From contig NZ_CP038033.1 in assembly GCF_004421105.1 (NCBI RefSeq), forward strand, positions 949,659 through 1,013,658: 64,000 nucleotides of DNA, given 5' to 3'. This DNA comes from Nitrosococcus wardiae (GTDB lineage: Bacteria > Pseudomonadota > Gammaproteobacteria > Nitrosococcales > Nitrosococcaceae). The translations under genes were made by a program, and so were the position numbers. The notes below the pieces were generated by a model, which did no database searches, had not been told where the DNA came from, and saw nothing but the letters and a program-made list of their open reading frames with translations. This document shows, piece after piece, positions 38,288 to 48,193 of this stretch. Position 1 is the first letter of the stretch. Each line of letters starts with the position of its first letter.

Positions 38288-38488
38288 TTAGCGGCGAAAC
38301 AGCCAAAAGAGTAAGGAAAGAATCAAACTAATTAAGATGGATGTGGTAATCGGGAAATAAAAACGGAAATTTTCTCGCTCAATGACAATATCGCCGGGTA
38401 GTCGGCCGAGGCCCAATTTGGTTAGCCATGGCCAGAGGACCCCTATCACAACCAATATGAGTCCCAGAGTGATCAGCAGTCGCGACAT
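38288..38488 (-). CDS. DUF2905 small membrane protein
   Basis: A 66-aa protein with two membrane segments. Seen: SRLLITLGLILVVIGVLWPW, GLGRLPGDIVIERENFRFYFP (the LPGDI-(V/R)-I-ER family signature) and a C-terminal helix ending in RR. The start chosen (38488) has AGGTGTA upstream and matches the family; six extra upstream codons are open but unlikely. Function unknown. Divergent from the Nudix gene. Confidence 0.85.
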   Translation of the reverse strand: MSRLLITLGLILVVIGVLWPWLTKLGLGRLPGDIVIERENFRFYFPITTSILISLILSLLFWLFRR

Positions 38489-38529
38489 TACACCTGGCCT
38501 TAGCACCGTTTTACAAAATAATTCTTTTT

Positions 38530-39480
38530 ATGATACTACAGGTGGCCGCAGGTGCAATCTTTAATGATCAGGGCCAGGTATTGTTATCCAAACGCCCTTC
38601 CCATGTTCACCAAGGTAATTTGTGGGAATTTCCGGGAGGCAAGCTCAATCCAGGTGAGAGTGTAGCTCAGGCCCTTTCCAGGGAGTTGTGGGAAGAGCTC
38701 GGGATCCGAGTCCTCCAAGCCCGCCCCTTATTACAAGTGCATCATGATTATCCGGATCGGTCTGTGCGGCTCCATACGTGGCGAGTCGATCGCTTTTCTG
38801 GCATGGCGAGGGGCCAAGAAGGGCAACCTGTGGAATGGGTTCGACCTGCGGATTTAAGCAGCTATCCTTTCCCGGCGGCTAACCAACCCATCGTCACGGC
38901 GGTACGTCTGCCATCCACTTATCTTATTACGGGGGGGCCGGTTGAGGATCTGACAGTATTCTTAGACCGTTTACTCCAGTCATTGCAAGCCGGGGTACGG
39001 TTGGTCCAGCTGCGGGCTAAAAATCTTAGTCCGCTGCATTACCAAACTTTGGCACGAGAGGCTCGGCGCTTGTGTTTGGAGCATGAGGCAGTCTTATTGC
39101 TGAATACCTCACCAACCCGGGCTGTGGAGTTGGGCGCTGATGGGGTGCATCTGACCAGCGAGCGTTTGCTGCGCCTCTCCCAACGGCCCTTGGGAGTGGA
39201 TAGATGGGTAGCGGCTTCCTGCCACAACCCTCAACAACTGGCCCACGCTGCCAGAATTGGCGTCGATTTTGCCGTACTCGGACCGGTCCTTGAAACGCCT
39301 TCCCATCCACAAGCATCCCCCTTGGGTTGGGAGCGGTTCCAAACCTTGGTGGCGCAAGCTCCTTTTCCCGTTTACGCCTTAGGAGGCATGGAACTGGAGC
39401 ATTTGCAGGAAGCGTGGCATCGGGGGGCCCAAGGTATTGCCGCTATTCGAGCCTTGTGGGGGCATGGGCCTAAAAGCTAA
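38530..39480 (+). CDS. Nudix hydrolase-thiamine phosphate synthase-like fusion (MutT/ThiE type)
   Basis: A 316-aa two-domain protein. N-terminal Nudix domain of the MutT type with box GGKLNPGESVAQALSREL..WEELGI (about 36-59, all REUXEE residues present), preceded by LLSKRPSHVHQGNLWEFPGG. C-terminal part (about 135-310) is a ThiE-like TIM barrel with VRLVQLRAKNL, GADGVHLTSE and AVLGPVLETPSH. Known in gammaproteobacteria as MutT fused to a thiamine-monophosphate-synthase-like domain; likely role is clearing oxidised dGTP, and the second domain's activity is uncertain. Confidence 0.88.
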   Translation: MILQVAAGAIFNDQGQVLLSKRPSHVHQGNLWEFPGGKLNPGESVAQALSRELWEELGIRVLQARPLLQVHHDYPDRSVRLHTWRVDRFSGMARGQEGQPVEWVRPADLSSYPFPAANQPIVTAVRLPSTYLITGGPVEDLTVFLDRLLQSLQAGVRLVQLRAKNLSPLHYQTLAREARRLCLEHEAVLLLNTSPTRAVELGADGVHLTSERLLRLSQRPLGVDRWVAASCHNPQQLAHAARIGVDFAVLGPVLETPSHPQASPLGWERFQTLVAQAPFPVYALGGMELEHLQEAWHRGAQGIAAIRALWGHGPKS

Positions 39481-39485
39481 TGCTG

Positions 39486-39674
39486 TTACTCTTCTGAAGA
39501 AGGGCTGGGTTTTACTTCCTCTCCTGGGATCCGATGGGTTTCTGTGGCCCAGGCACTGAGATCAATCAGTCGGCAGCGTTCGCTACAGAAAGGACGCCAG
39601 GGGTTTTCCTGGGACCAGAGGGTTTCACGGCCGCAGGTGGGGCAATGGATATACCGTTTTCTATCCTCACTCAT
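39486..39674 (-). CDS. yacG: DNA gyrase inhibitor YacG
   Basis: Small zinc protein (62 aa) that binds gyrase. Seen: zinc ligands CPTCG near residue 10 and CSERC near 30, with [19 protein letters not shown], the family core. The start overlaps the zapD stop (ATGA), so coupled to it. An earlier in-frame codon is open but lies inside zapD and is not needed. Confidence 0.92.
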   Translation of the reverse strand: MSEDRKRYIHCPTCGRETLWSQENPWRPFCSERCRLIDLSAWATETHRIPGEEVKPSPSSEE

Positions 39675-40438
39675 ATAGCACAACAGCATAGCTCGAAGGA
39701 GATGTCTTCTTCAACGGGTTGGGTTGGCTTATCAATAGAAAAAACCATGAAGCGTATGCTAAAACGATGTTTTCCCCCACTGATTTCCGGAAAGCAATCG
39801 CTATCGGGAGGCAGCAGTACCCTGACCATTTGGTAAGGCGTGTGGGTATCTAAATTTTGCTGATAAAACCCCCCTTTAGCCACTTGCGGTGTAGGAGGAG
39901 CACTGCTTCGAATGAGCTGAAGAATTAATTCCGTAGCGTTGCGGATAGGATCAAAGTCTTGAAACCAATTTTCGAGATCCGAAACGCGTTGTTCAGCCGG
40001 CGATCTTCGCCAGTAGTGATAGTTAGGCAGATCAAAGTCACAGGCACCACCGGGGATAGTAGATCGTTGCCGGATGCTATGGAGGAACTCGCTATCTTTA
40101 AGCTGTTGCCCAAGTTGCATATTATTAGCCCGTAGGGTGTCAGCCAGGCTTTCAATCTGTTGCAAGAATTCGTCTAGGCGTTCTCGATCCACATGGGGGG
40201 ACTTTTGGAGACGCGACAGATTAGTTTGTAGGCGTTCTAGTTCTTTGATAGCTTCGGTTTTTAGATCACTTCGGCCAAAGATAGTCAGTAATTCGAATAG
40301 GCCAGTGAGTGCACCCTGGCTATCCCATTCTGACTCGCCCGGCAGGTAGTGCTGGACCTGGCGGAATAGGAACTCGAGTCTTAGCAGGGTCCGGACTCTT
40401 TCGTTAAGCGGTTGTTCGTAAAAATTTTTATTTAGCAC
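39671..40438 (-). CDS. zapD: Cell division protein ZapD
   Basis: FtsZ-associated protein that bundles FtsZ filaments (255 aa). Seen: [19 protein letters not shown] at the N-terminus, [17 protein letters not shown], a helical segment with REEQLADTL-like region, and [19 protein letters not shown], all typical. C-terminus has unusual CCC residues (ELCCCAI). Order coaE-zapD-yacG, as in related genomes, on the minus strand. Confidence 0.92.
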   Translation of the reverse strand: MLNKNFYEQPLNERVRTLLRLEFLFRQVQHYLPGESEWDSQGALTGLFELLTIFGRSDLKTEAIKELERLQTNLSRLQKSPHVDRERLDEFLQQIESLADTLRANNMQLGQQLKDSEFLHSIRQRSTIPGGACDFDLPNYHYWRRSPAEQRVSDLENWFQDFDPIRNATELILQLIRSSAPPTPQVAKGGFYQQNLDTHTPYQMVRVLLPPDSDCFPEISGGKHRFSIRFMVFSIDKPTQPVEEDISFELCCCAI

Positions 40439-40510
40439 AATAATCCTAGAAACAGCAGTAAACTAAACATTTTCGATCAGGTTGAGGTGAGTAGCAAATG
40501 CTAGGAAGTG

Positions 40511-41110
40511 CTAGGAAGCCAAGGAGAGATATTTTTGGTGGCAACGCTCAATTTGGCGATGCAGGGTGGCCAAATCGGTATCATTGACGATGATATCATC
40601 AGCGGCGGCGAGTCGAACCGCGCGGGGGCATTGGGTCCGAAGAATGGCATCAATTTCCTCATCTGAAAGCTGGTCCCGGGCTTTAACCCGATGGCGTTGG
40701 ATGGCCTCAGGGACATCAATTACCAGAATTCGGTCAATAGAGCCTTCCTGAGCAGTTTCTATTAGCAAGGGAATGATGAGAATGCAGTAAGGCGTTGTCA
40801 ACTGAGTAGCCCGGTGATGCATTTCTTGGAGTATTCGGGGATGCAATATTGCTTCTAGGCGGGCTTTTAATGTTTCATTGGCAAATACGAGACGGCGTAA
40901 GCGAGCCCGATCGAGCATTCCTTGAGCGTTTAATATTTCTTCGCCAAAAGTGGTAATAATCTCAGCAAGGGCCGGCTGGCCAGGTTCGACTAATTCTCGG
41001 GCGATGGTATCGGTATCAATGACAGGGACGCCTAATTCGGCAAAAATCTGAGCTGCTGTAGATTTACCGCTACCAATACCGCCGGTGAGTCCAACCTTGT
41101 AAATAGGCAT
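40511..41110 (-). CDS. coaE: Dephospho-CoA kinase
   Basis: Last step of CoA synthesis (199 aa). Seen: Walker [13 protein letters not shown] near residues 6-17, [24 protein letters not shown] and a LID/adenine region with [10 protein letters not shown]. The ATG at 41110 is preferred over an upstream TTG because of AGGT spacing and family start. Follows pilD in the pilBCD-coaE order usual in gammaproteobacteria. Confidence 0.95.
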   Translation of the reverse strand: MPIYKVGLTGGIGSGKSTAAQIFAELGVPVIDTDTIARELVEPGQPALAEIITTFGEEILNAQGMLDRARLRRLVFANETLKARLEAILHPRILQEMHHRATQLTTPYCILIIPLLIETAQEGSIDRILVIDVPEAIQRHRVKARDQLSDEEIDAILRTQCPRAVRLAAADDIIVNDTDLATLHRQIERCHQKYLSLAS

Positions 41111-41158
41111 TTTCAGCAACCTATGTTTACGGCTCCGTAGTTTAGGGAAAGCTGCAGC

Positions 41159-42028
41159 TTAGCCGAGTCCGGTGAAGGAGAGATAAAAATGGTTGATATC
41201 CTGTCCCCACATCAAGGCTAACCAACCCGCAGCTGCAAGATAAGGGCCAAAGGGGAGGGGGGTTTCTCGGTGTTGGCTGGAAAGAGAGAGCCATATGGTA
41301 CCCAGTAGGGCGCCTACCAGTGAGGAAAGTAGAATGATAGCAGGGAGCATCGTCCAGCCCAACCAGGCACCAAGGAGTGCTAAAAGTTTGAAGTCGCCAT
41401 ATCCCATTCCCTCTTTTTTGGTAAGCAGCCGAAACAGATGGTAAACCAGCCATAGGGAAAGATAGCCTGCCATGGCGCCAATAAGGCTGGTTCGGACATC
41501 CGTAAATACCTCAAATAAACTTAGTCCTAATCCAAACCAAAGAAAAGGAAGGGTAATACTGTCGGGCAGCAGTTGGTGATCAAAATCAATAAAGGTAAGC
41601 GTAATAAGGGCATAACTCAAGAGCAAAGCGGCAATGGTTTCCCAGCTGGTGCCAAAGTGCCAAGCTACGGCAGCAGAAAGCACGCCGGTTAAAAGCTCTA
41701 CCAGGGGATAGCGGGGGGAAATAGAAGCGCCGCAGTGATTGCAGCGTCCCAGTAACAGGAGATAACTGAATAAGGGAATGTTCTCCCAAGCTTGTATTTT
41801 GTGGCGACACGCTGGACAGCGAGAGCGGGGGACGAACAGGTTGAATGGTTCCTGCTCCGGTAGGGACTTACCATGCAGTTCCGCACACTGGCTCTTCCAC
41901 TGTCTTTCCATCATGAGGGGAAGGCGGTAAATCACCACATTAAGGAAACTGCCTACCACTAAGCCTAGTACAAAGGCTGAAGCCACAAAGGCAATCAGAT
42001 GATTCTCAAAAAAGGCAATAACTTCCAT
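41159..42028 (-). CDS. pilD: Type IV prepilin peptidase/N-methyltransferase
   Basis: Membrane aspartic protease that cleaves and methylates prepilins (289 aa, eight or so helices). Seen: GSFLNVVIYRLPLMM, two zinc-type CxxC pairs (C71/C74, C96/C99), catalytic Asp motifs FIDFDHQLLPD and GMGYGDFKLLALLGAWLG. Complete. It serves pilins encoded elsewhere; no major pilin gene lies in the window. Confidence 0.95.
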   Translation of the reverse strand: MEVIAFFENHLIAFVASAFVLGLVVGSFLNVVIYRLPLMMERQWKSQCAELHGKSLPEQEPFNLFVPRSRCPACRHKIQAWENIPLFSYLLLLGRCNHCGASISPRYPLVELLTGVLSAAVAWHFGTSWETIAALLLSYALITLTFIDFDHQLLPDSITLPFLWFGLGLSLFEVFTDVRTSLIGAMAGYLSLWLVYHLFRLLTKKEGMGYGDFKLLALLGAWLGWTMLPAIILLSSLVGALLGTIWLSLSSQHRETPLPFGPYLAAAGWLALMWGQDINHFYLSFTGLG

Positions 42029-42047
42029 GAACCCCTATCAAATCCAG

Positions 42048-43268
42048 TTAAACGACCGAGCCCATCTTGAAGATGGGTAAGTACATGGCGATGACAAGGC
42101 CGCCCACCAAAACCCCTAGTATCGCCATGATAAGAGGCTCTAGCAAGCTACTTAGGGCATCAACGGCATTATCGACTTCCTCCTCATAGAAATCGGCTAC
42201 TTTGGCTAGCATCTGATCGATTGAGCCTGCTTCTTCACCAATAGCTACCATCTGCACCACCATATTAGGAAATAATTGGCTGCTGCGCATAGCCGCTTGT
42301 AACTGAGTCCCGGTGGAGACCTCATCACGCATGCGGAGGATGGCCTGAGCATAGACGGAGTTGCCAGCAGCGCCAGCCACAGAGGCCATTGCTTCAACCA
42401 AGGGAACGCCGGCGGCAAACATGGTCGAGAGGGTACGGGCATAGCGGGCGATAGTTGCCTTGTTCAGGATATCGCCAATCACCGGCAGCTTGAGTAGTAG
42501 TTTATCGAAGAGATGGTTGATCTTGCGTGAGCGCCGCCTGGCTTCGATAAGGCTATAAATGGCGACCCCCATGCCTCCAAAAATAGCCCACCACCACTCT
42601 TGAAAGAGGGCGGAAAGCTGGAGTACTAATAAGGTGAGGGCGGGGAGATCGGCGCCGAAATTCTGGAACAAGGTTTGAAATTGGGGGATAACGAAGATAA
42701 GCAAAATAGCGGTAATGATAAAAGCCACCACCACTACGGCGGTAGGATAGAATAGCGCTTTTTTTATCTTTCCCTTTATGGCCTCTGTCTTTTCTTTGTA
42801 AGTGGCGATTTTATCCAGCAATGTCTCAAGGGTACCGGACTGCTCCCCGGCATTGACCAGGTTACAAAAAAGGTCGTCAAACTGCCTTGGGTGTTTCTTG
42901 AGGGCTTCAGCCAGCGTGCCGCCACCCTCCACTTCCCCCTTGATATTTAGGACCAGCGCTTGCATGGAGGCGTTTTCATGGCCGCGACCTATGATTTCAA
43001 AGGCCTGAACCAATGGTACGCCCGCGGACATCATCGTTGCCAGTTGGCGGCTAAAAATAGCGATTTCCTTAGGGGTGATTTTTTTCTTGCCTCGGCTAAA
43101 CAAAGGCGTGGGTTTTTTCCGGACCTTTAAGGGTACAATGCCTTGTCGCCGTAGATCGGCTTTCACCATGCTAGTGTTTTTGCCGTTCACCTCGCCTTTA
43201 ACCCGCTGCCCCTGCCGGTTGGCGCCTTCCCAGACAAAAATCTGCTGCTTCGTGGCTGCTTGCGCCAT
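42048..43268 (-). CDS. pilC: Type IV pilus inner-membrane platform protein PilC
   Basis: Polytopic GspF-family protein (406 aa). Seen: a duplicated T2SF domain, first with FSRQLATMMSAGVPLVQAFEIIGRG (about 70-95) and second with RTLSTMFAAGVPLVEAMASVAGAAGN (about 275-300), and three membrane segments (near 168-200, 220-240, 380-400). It lies between pilB and pilD with short gaps. Confidence 0.95.
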   Translation of the reverse strand: MAQAATKQQIFVWEGANRQGQRVKGEVNGKNTSMVKADLRRQGIVPLKVRKKPTPLFSRGKKKITPKEIAIFSRQLATMMSAGVPLVQAFEIIGRGHENASMQALVLNIKGEVEGGGTLAEALKKHPRQFDDLFCNLVNAGEQSGTLETLLDKIATYKEKTEAIKGKIKKALFYPTAVVVVAFIITAILLIFVIPQFQTLFQNFGADLPALTLLVLQLSALFQEWWWAIFGGMGVAIYSLIEARRRSRKINHLFDKLLLKLPVIGDILNKATIARYARTLSTMFAAGVPLVEAMASVAGAAGNSVYAQAILRMRDEVSTGTQLQAAMRSSQLFPNMVVQMVAIGEEAGSIDQMLAKVADFYEEEVDNAVDALSSLLEPLIMAILGVLVGGLVIAMYLPIFKMGSVV

Positions 43269-43272
43269 CAGA

Positions 43273-44988
43273 TTACTCCTTCGTCACGCGGTTGATTTCC
43301 TCTAAACTGGTAATCCCATCAATAACTTTTTTGAGCCCAGACTGGCGTAGATCGACCACTCCTTCCTTTTTAGCTTGCTCCGAGAGCTCCATGGAGTTGC
43401 CCCCTGCCATAATGATGCGCCCCATCTCCTCGGATACCGGCATGACTTGATAGATGCCCACTCGGCCCTTATAGCCTCCTGAGCAGCGCTGGCAGCCTAC
43501 TGCTTTATAAATAGTGGGTGAGGCGTCGAGCTGGGCTTGGGTGAAACCTTCTTCTAATAAGGCTTCCTGAGGGATCTTCTCGGGAGCTTTACATCGGGAA
43601 CAAAGGCGCCGTGCCAAGCGCTGGGCAATAATCAGAGAGACTGCCGAGGCAATGTTGTAGGAAGCCACCCCCATGTTTAATAACCGAGTCAGGGTCTGGG
43701 GTGCGTCATTGGTGTGGAGGGTGGAAAGCACCATATGACCGGTTTGGGCCGCTTTGATGGCAATTTCAGCCGTTTCGAGATCCCGAATCTCACCTACCAT
43801 GATGACATCAGGATCTTGACGTAAAAAGGCTCTTAGGGCTCCAGCAAAGGTCAACCCTACCTTCGGGTATACGTTAACCTGATTAATGCCGGGCAGGTTG
43901 ATTTCGGCCGGATCCTCGGCGGTGGAGATATTACGGTCCGCGGTATTAAGAATATTCAGCGCGGTATAAAGAGAGACGGTTTTACCGCTGCCAGTGGGGC
44001 CAGTAACCAGCACCATCCCGTAAGGCCGGTGGATAGTTTCTAGAAAGATTTGTTTTTGTTTTTCTTCATAACCGAGGGCGTCGATTCCCAATTGGGCGCT
44101 GGAGGGGTCCAGGATACGAAGGACGATTTTCTCACCAAATAAAGTAGGACAGGTATTGACACGAAAGTCAATTGCTCGGTTTTTGGAGATATTCATTTTC
44201 ATGCGCCCATCTTGGGGCACGCGCCGTTCGGAAATATCCAAGCGGGCCATCACCTTAAGGCGAGCTGCTAGCCGGCTTGCTAGGCTTACGGGAGGGCAAA
44301 CGACTTCCCGCAGCACCCCATCTTGGCGGTATCTAATCCGATAGATTTTCTCATAGGGCTCAAAATGGATATCCGAGGCCCCCTGATGAATGGCATCCAA
44401 TAGGGCCTTATTAATAAAGCGTACTACAGGTGTATCATCGACGTCAGATTCGATAGAATTTTGCGGGGTCTCCTCTTCGCCCCCGGAAATGTCGAGATCA
44501 TCTAATGCGGTATCATTCAGATCGGCAAGGGAAGTGTCTTGGGCCTCCATGGCCCGATCAATAGTTTGTGCTAGCTTATCTTCTTCAACGAGGATAGCTT
44601 CGGTATTAATCCCCGCGTGGAATTTAATTTCGTCTAATGCCTGGAGGTTGGTGGGATCGGCCACGGCAACGAACAGGCGATTCCCGCGCTTGAAAATGGG
44701 TAATGCTTGATGCTGGCGGATTAGTTTTTCTTCCACCAGGCCTTTGGGAAGGCAGTCCAAATCCAACGCATCGAGATCGAAGAGAGGAATGCCAAATTCC
44801 TGTGAGGCCGCTTGGCTAATATCCAGGCTTTTGAGTAGTTTTTGCTGGACTAAGTAAGTGACAAAAGGAATACTGGCCTTGCGGGACTGCTCATGAGCCT
44901 GCAGGGCATCCGCTTCGCTAAGTAGCCCATCTTCCACTAAACGGCGGGCCAGACCGTTCATTATGATCTGTGCTCCAGGGGTTGCCAT
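43273..44988 (-). CDS. pilB: Type IV pilus assembly ATPase PilB
   Basis: Hexameric extension ATPase (571 aa from the start used). Seen: N-terminal GspE-N domains starting IIMNGLARRLVEDGLL, Walker A GPTGSGKT, Asp box IRDLETAEIAIKAAQTGH, Walker B DPDVIMVGEIRD, and a four-Cys zinc site CSRCKAP ... CQRCSGG. A longer frame is open upstream, but the ATG used follows GGAGGT and agrees with PilB family starts. Upstream divergent lptM. Confidence 0.95.
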   Translation of the reverse strand: MATPGAQIIMNGLARRLVEDGLLSEADALQAHEQSRKASIPFVTYLVQQKLLKSLDISQAASQEFGIPLFDLDALDLDCLPKGLVEEKLIRQHQALPIFKRGNRLFVAVADPTNLQALDEIKFHAGINTEAILVEEDKLAQTIDRAMEAQDTSLADLNDTALDDLDISGGEEETPQNSIESDVDDTPVVRFINKALLDAIHQGASDIHFEPYEKIYRIRYRQDGVLREVVCPPVSLASRLAARLKVMARLDISERRVPQDGRMKMNISKNRAIDFRVNTCPTLFGEKIVLRILDPSSAQLGIDALGYEEKQKQIFLETIHRPYGMVLVTGPTGSGKTVSLYTALNILNTADRNISTAEDPAEINLPGINQVNVYPKVGLTFAGALRAFLRQDPDVIMVGEIRDLETAEIAIKAAQTGHMVLSTLHTNDAPQTLTRLLNMGVASYNIASAVSLIIAQRLARRLCSRCKAPEKIPQEALLEEGFTQAQLDASPTIYKAVGCQRCSGGYKGRVGIYQVMPVSEEMGRIIMAGGNSMELSEQAKKEGVVDLRQSGLKKVIDGITSLEEINRVTKE

Positions 44989-45203
44989 ATATTCTAATGT
45001 ACCTCCAGTAGGGGGGATATTCCGTGGCGACAATCTCAATAATGGAAGGTCTCTGGGAGCGGATTCCCCATGCGACATTTAAAGATATCGCGAGTTTTGG
45101 CTAATTCTTGAGGTCGTTGGTAGAGATCAAAGAGCAAGAAGTGGCGAAAATCATGACTAAAAAACCGCTACAATGGGCACTTTACTTTCTTAAGGAGGCA
45201 AGC

Positions 45204-45338
45204 ATGGGGCTGCGACGCAGGAAGGGGGCGCTAGGTCTTACTGCGCTATTGTTTTTAGGGGTGTTGGTGACAGGTTGTGGCCAAAAGGGGCCGCTTTATA
45301 TACCAAAAGAGAAAGGGATGATGCAAAAGGCAATCTGA
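45204..45338 (+). CDS. lptM: LPS translocon maturation lipoprotein LptM
   Basis: Tiny outer-membrane lipoprotein (44 aa) of the YifL/LptM family. Seen: signal peptide with lipobox LVTGC (Cys25) followed at once by the family signature GQKGPLYIP. Strong AAGGAGG five bases before the ATG fixes the start, although the frame stays open upstream. It precedes lysA by 3 bp, as usual. Confidence 0.9.
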   Translation: MGLRRRKGALGLTALLFLGVLVTGCGQKGPLYIPKEKGMMQKAI

Positions 45339-45341
45339 TCT

Positions 45342-46592
45342 ATGGACCATTTTCACTACCACGATAATACTTTATGGGCGGAAGAGGTTCCTTTGCCGGA
45401 GATTGCAAGCCGCTTTGGTACGCCTTGTTACGTTTATTCTCGATCCATGATTGAGCATCAATGGCAGGCATTCGACCAAGCTTTCCAGGAGTATCCCCAC
45501 CGGGTATGCTACGCGGTGAAGGCTAACTCTAATCTAGCCGTTTTGAATATCCTAGCCCGTTTGGGATCGGGATTTGATATCGTTTCGGTGGGGGAACTCG
45601 AACGGGTGCTCGCCGCAGGAGGCGATCCTGGGCAAGTAGTCTTCTCTGGGGTGGGCAAGCGGGCTGACGAGATGCACCGGGCCCTTACCGCCGGTATTGC
45701 CTGCTTTAACGTGGAATCTGAAGCCGAATTAGCGCATTTAAACCACATTGCCGGGAAGTTAGGGCGGCGAGCGCCGGTGTCCCTGCGGGTAAATCCCGAT
45801 GTGGATGCGCGTACCCATCCTTACATTGCAACGGGGCTGCGTGAAAATAAATTTGGCATAGAAATTGACCAGGCTCTAGAAGTCTATGCCCATGCTGTTA
45901 CCTTGCCTTATATTGATATCCTCGGTGTGGATTGTCACATTGGTTCTCAGCTCACTTCTTTATCTCCCTTCTTGGCTGCTCTGGAACGGGTTTTAGCGTT
46001 AGTCGACCAGTTAGCTGAGCGGGGGGTTGAGGTCCGTCATATTGATCTTGGGGGGGGGTTGGGAATTACCTATCGGGATGAAACACCGCCTAGTCCGCAG
46101 CAATATGCCTCTGCTTTGCGAGAAAAATTGGCGGGAAGAAATTTGGAGGTTTGGATCGAGCCTGGTCGGGCCATTGTCGGCAATGGAGGGGTGTTGTTAA
46201 CCCGGGTTGAGTATCTCAAACATACTCCCCAGAAGAATTTTGCCATTGTGGATGCGGCGATGAATGATCTGCTCCGCCCGGCGCTCTACGATGCTTGGCA
46301 AGAAATTATCCCGGTGACGATTGGCACCGATGGCCAGTCGCACTTCTTTGATGTGGTGGGGCCGGTATGTGAGACCGGCGACTTTCTCGGTAAACAGCGT
46401 CATCTTGCCCTCGGGGTTGGGACGTTGCTGGTGGCACGGGCCGCCGGGGCCTACGGCTTTACCATGAGCTCCAATTATAATTCTCGGCCACGGGCAGCTG
46501 AGGTGATGGTGGACGGCAGTGAGGCCTATTTGGTACGGAAGCGGGAAACCGTGGAATCTCTCTATGCCGGTGAATCGATCTTACCTGAATAG
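45342..46592 (+). CDS. lysA: Diaminopimelate decarboxylase
   Basis: PLP enzyme forming lysine from meso-diaminopimelate (416 aa). Seen: PLP-lysine motif CYAVKANSN (near 50), HIGSQL, DLGGGLGITY, EPGRAIVGNGG, and C-terminal GPVCETGDFLG. Normal length and intact. Part of the lptM-lysA-methyltransferase-dapF-DUF484-xerC run. Confidence 0.96.
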   Translation: MDHFHYHDNTLWAEEVPLPEIASRFGTPCYVYSRSMIEHQWQAFDQAFQEYPHRVCYAVKANSNLAVLNILARLGSGFDIVSVGELERVLAAGGDPGQVVFSGVGKRADEMHRALTAGIACFNVESEAELAHLNHIAGKLGRRAPVSLRVNPDVDARTHPYIATGLRENKFGIEIDQALEVYAHAVTLPYIDILGVDCHIGSQLTSLSPFLAALERVLALVDQLAERGVEVRHIDLGGGLGITYRDETPPSPQQYASALREKLAGRNLEVWIEPGRAIVGNGGVLLTRVEYLKHTPQKNFAIVDAAMNDLLRPALYDAWQEIIPVTIGTDGQSHFFDVVGPVCETGDFLGKQRHLALGVGTLLVARAAGAYGFTMSSNYNSRPRAAEVMVDGSEAYLVRKRETVESLYAGESILPE

Positions 46593-46652
46593 TGTGTTAT
46601 TTATCATTTCCCTGTTAAAGAGCATAAAACAAGTAGTCGTGATGTCCTAGCC

Positions 46653-47324
46653 GTGAAACGTATCCCCGAGCCTGAATTAATGGAAGATGAGGCCCAAGCT
46701 CAGGCCTATGCTGAGGCTGATTTTTCCGAGCCCAACAGCCATTTTATAGAACTGCTGCAGGCGGCTTTTCCCCCTGGCACCATTAAAGGCCATGTGCTCG
46801 ATTTGGGCTGCGGTCCAGGAGATATTACCTTGCGGGTCGCACAGGCCTGGCCTTCCTGTACTGTCCATGGCGTAGACGGCGCTGCCGCCATGTTGCAGCA
46901 TGGACAACGAGCGCTTAGCCAAGCGGGGTTGGGGGAGCGGGTCCAGTTCATACACGGGCGGTTGCCAGAGGTCCGATTGCCCCGGGGGAAATACGATGTA
47001 CTCATCAGTAATAGTCTGCTCCATCATCTGCTTGAACCGGCCGTTTTATGGGATTGCCTCAAGCGCTACGGCGCCCGGGGCGCGCCGGTTTTTATTATGG
47101 ATCTCCGCCGTCCGGCCACCCGCCATGAGGTCAAGGCTTTGGTGGAACACTATGGGGTCGGCGAGCCGGAGATCCTGCAGCGAGATTTTTTCAATTCATT
47201 GCTGGCGGCCTTTGAGCCGGAGGAAGTCCAAGGACAACTGGTTCAAGCGGGGCTTGATTCGTTGCAGGTGGAGGTGGCGAGCGATAGACACTTGACTATT
47301 TCAGGTTTGTTGGCCCCTTCTTAG
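46653..47324 (+). CDS. Class I SAM-dependent methyltransferase, substrate unknown
   Basis: A 223-aa Rossmann-type methyltransferase. Seen: SAM motif I VLDLGCGPGDIT (about 48-59), VHGVDGAAAMLQ (motif II), and YDVLISNSLLHHLLEP (motif IV). The N-terminal KRIPEPELMEDEAQAQAYAEADF is characteristic of a small conserved subfamily I have seen next to lysA/dapF-type genes; its substrate is not known. Start GTG chosen because it gives the family N-terminus. Confidence 0.8.
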   Translation: MKRIPEPELMEDEAQAQAYAEADFSEPNSHFIELLQAAFPPGTIKGHVLDLGCGPGDITLRVAQAWPSCTVHGVDGAAAMLQHGQRALSQAGLGERVQFIHGRLPEVRLPRGKYDVLISNSLLHHLLEPAVLWDCLKRYGARGAPVFIMDLRRPATRHEVKALVEHYGVGEPEILQRDFFNSLLAAFEPEEVQGQLVQAGLDSLQVEVASDRHLTISGLLAPS

Positions 47325-47362
47325 GGAGTGCAATTAGTTAGTTTTTGATAAATAAGCATAAA

Positions 47363-48193
47363 ATGCGAATTGCCTTTACCAAGATGCAGGGTCTGGGCAA
47401 TGATTTTGTGGTGATTGACACCATTTCCCAGCCATTATCTTTAACTGCTTCCCAGGTACGTCGGATTGCCGATCGCCGCCTAGGCATAGGCTGTGACCAA
47501 GTGCTGTTGGTAGCGCCGCCTCCCTCTCCGGAGGTTGATTTTGGTTATCGGATTTTTAACGCTGATGGGGGAGAAGTGGAACAGTGTGGTAACGGTGCCC
47601 GCTGCTTTGCCCGCTTCGTTCGGGAACAAGGCCTTACCGGTAAAGAAAGGTTGCAAGTCCAGACCGCTGGTGGCGTTATTCATTTGCACCTAGAGACTGA
47701 TAAGCAGGTCACCGTGGATATGGGGGTGCCCCGTTTTGCCCCCGATGAGATCCCGTTTAAAGCAGACCATGAGGCAGACTATTACCTGTTGGAATTCGAT
47801 AAACAGCGCGTAGAAATTGGAGCCGTATCCATGGGCAATCCCCACTGCGTGCTGCGCGTGCCAGAGATTGATACTGCCCCTATAGCCTACTGGGGACCTA
47901 TACTGGAAAGGCACCCCCGCTTTCCCCAGCGGGTTAATGTGGGTTTTGTCCAAGTCATCTCCCCTGGCCATATCCGTCTGCGGGTCTATGAGCGAGGTGC
48001 AGGAGAAACCCCCGCTTGTGGAACTGGGGCCTGTGCGGCAATGGTGATAGGCCGACGGCGGGGCTGGCTGAGTGGGCAAGTTTATGTGGACCTGCCCGGT
48101 GGGCGTTTAGGTATTCACTGGGCGGGTGAGGGTCAATCTGTTTGGATGACAGGGCCGGCAGAAACCGTGTTCGAGGGGACTATCGAGCTATGA
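47363..48193 (+). CDS. dapF: Diaminopimelate epimerase
   Basis: Converts LL- to meso-diaminopimelate without a cofactor (276 aa). Seen: [15 protein letters not shown] at the start, catalytic Cys pair in [11 protein letters not shown] and [11 protein letters not shown], and [13 protein letters not shown] chosen for the family start; an upstream TTG is in frame but unlikely. The stop overlaps the DUF484 start (ATGA). Confidence 0.96.
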   Translation: MRIAFTKMQGLGNDFVVIDTISQPLSLTASQVRRIADRRLGIGCDQVLLVAPPPSPEVDFGYRIFNADGGEVEQCGNGARCFARFVREQGLTGKERLQVQTAGGVIHLHLETDKQVTVDMGVPRFAPDEIPFKADHEADYYLLEFDKQRVEIGAVSMGNPHCVLRVPEIDTAPIAYWGPILERHPRFPQRVNVGFVQVISPGHIRLRVYERGAGETPACGTGACAAMVIGRRRGWLSGQVYVDLPGGRLGIHWAGEGQSVWMTGPAETVFEGTIEL

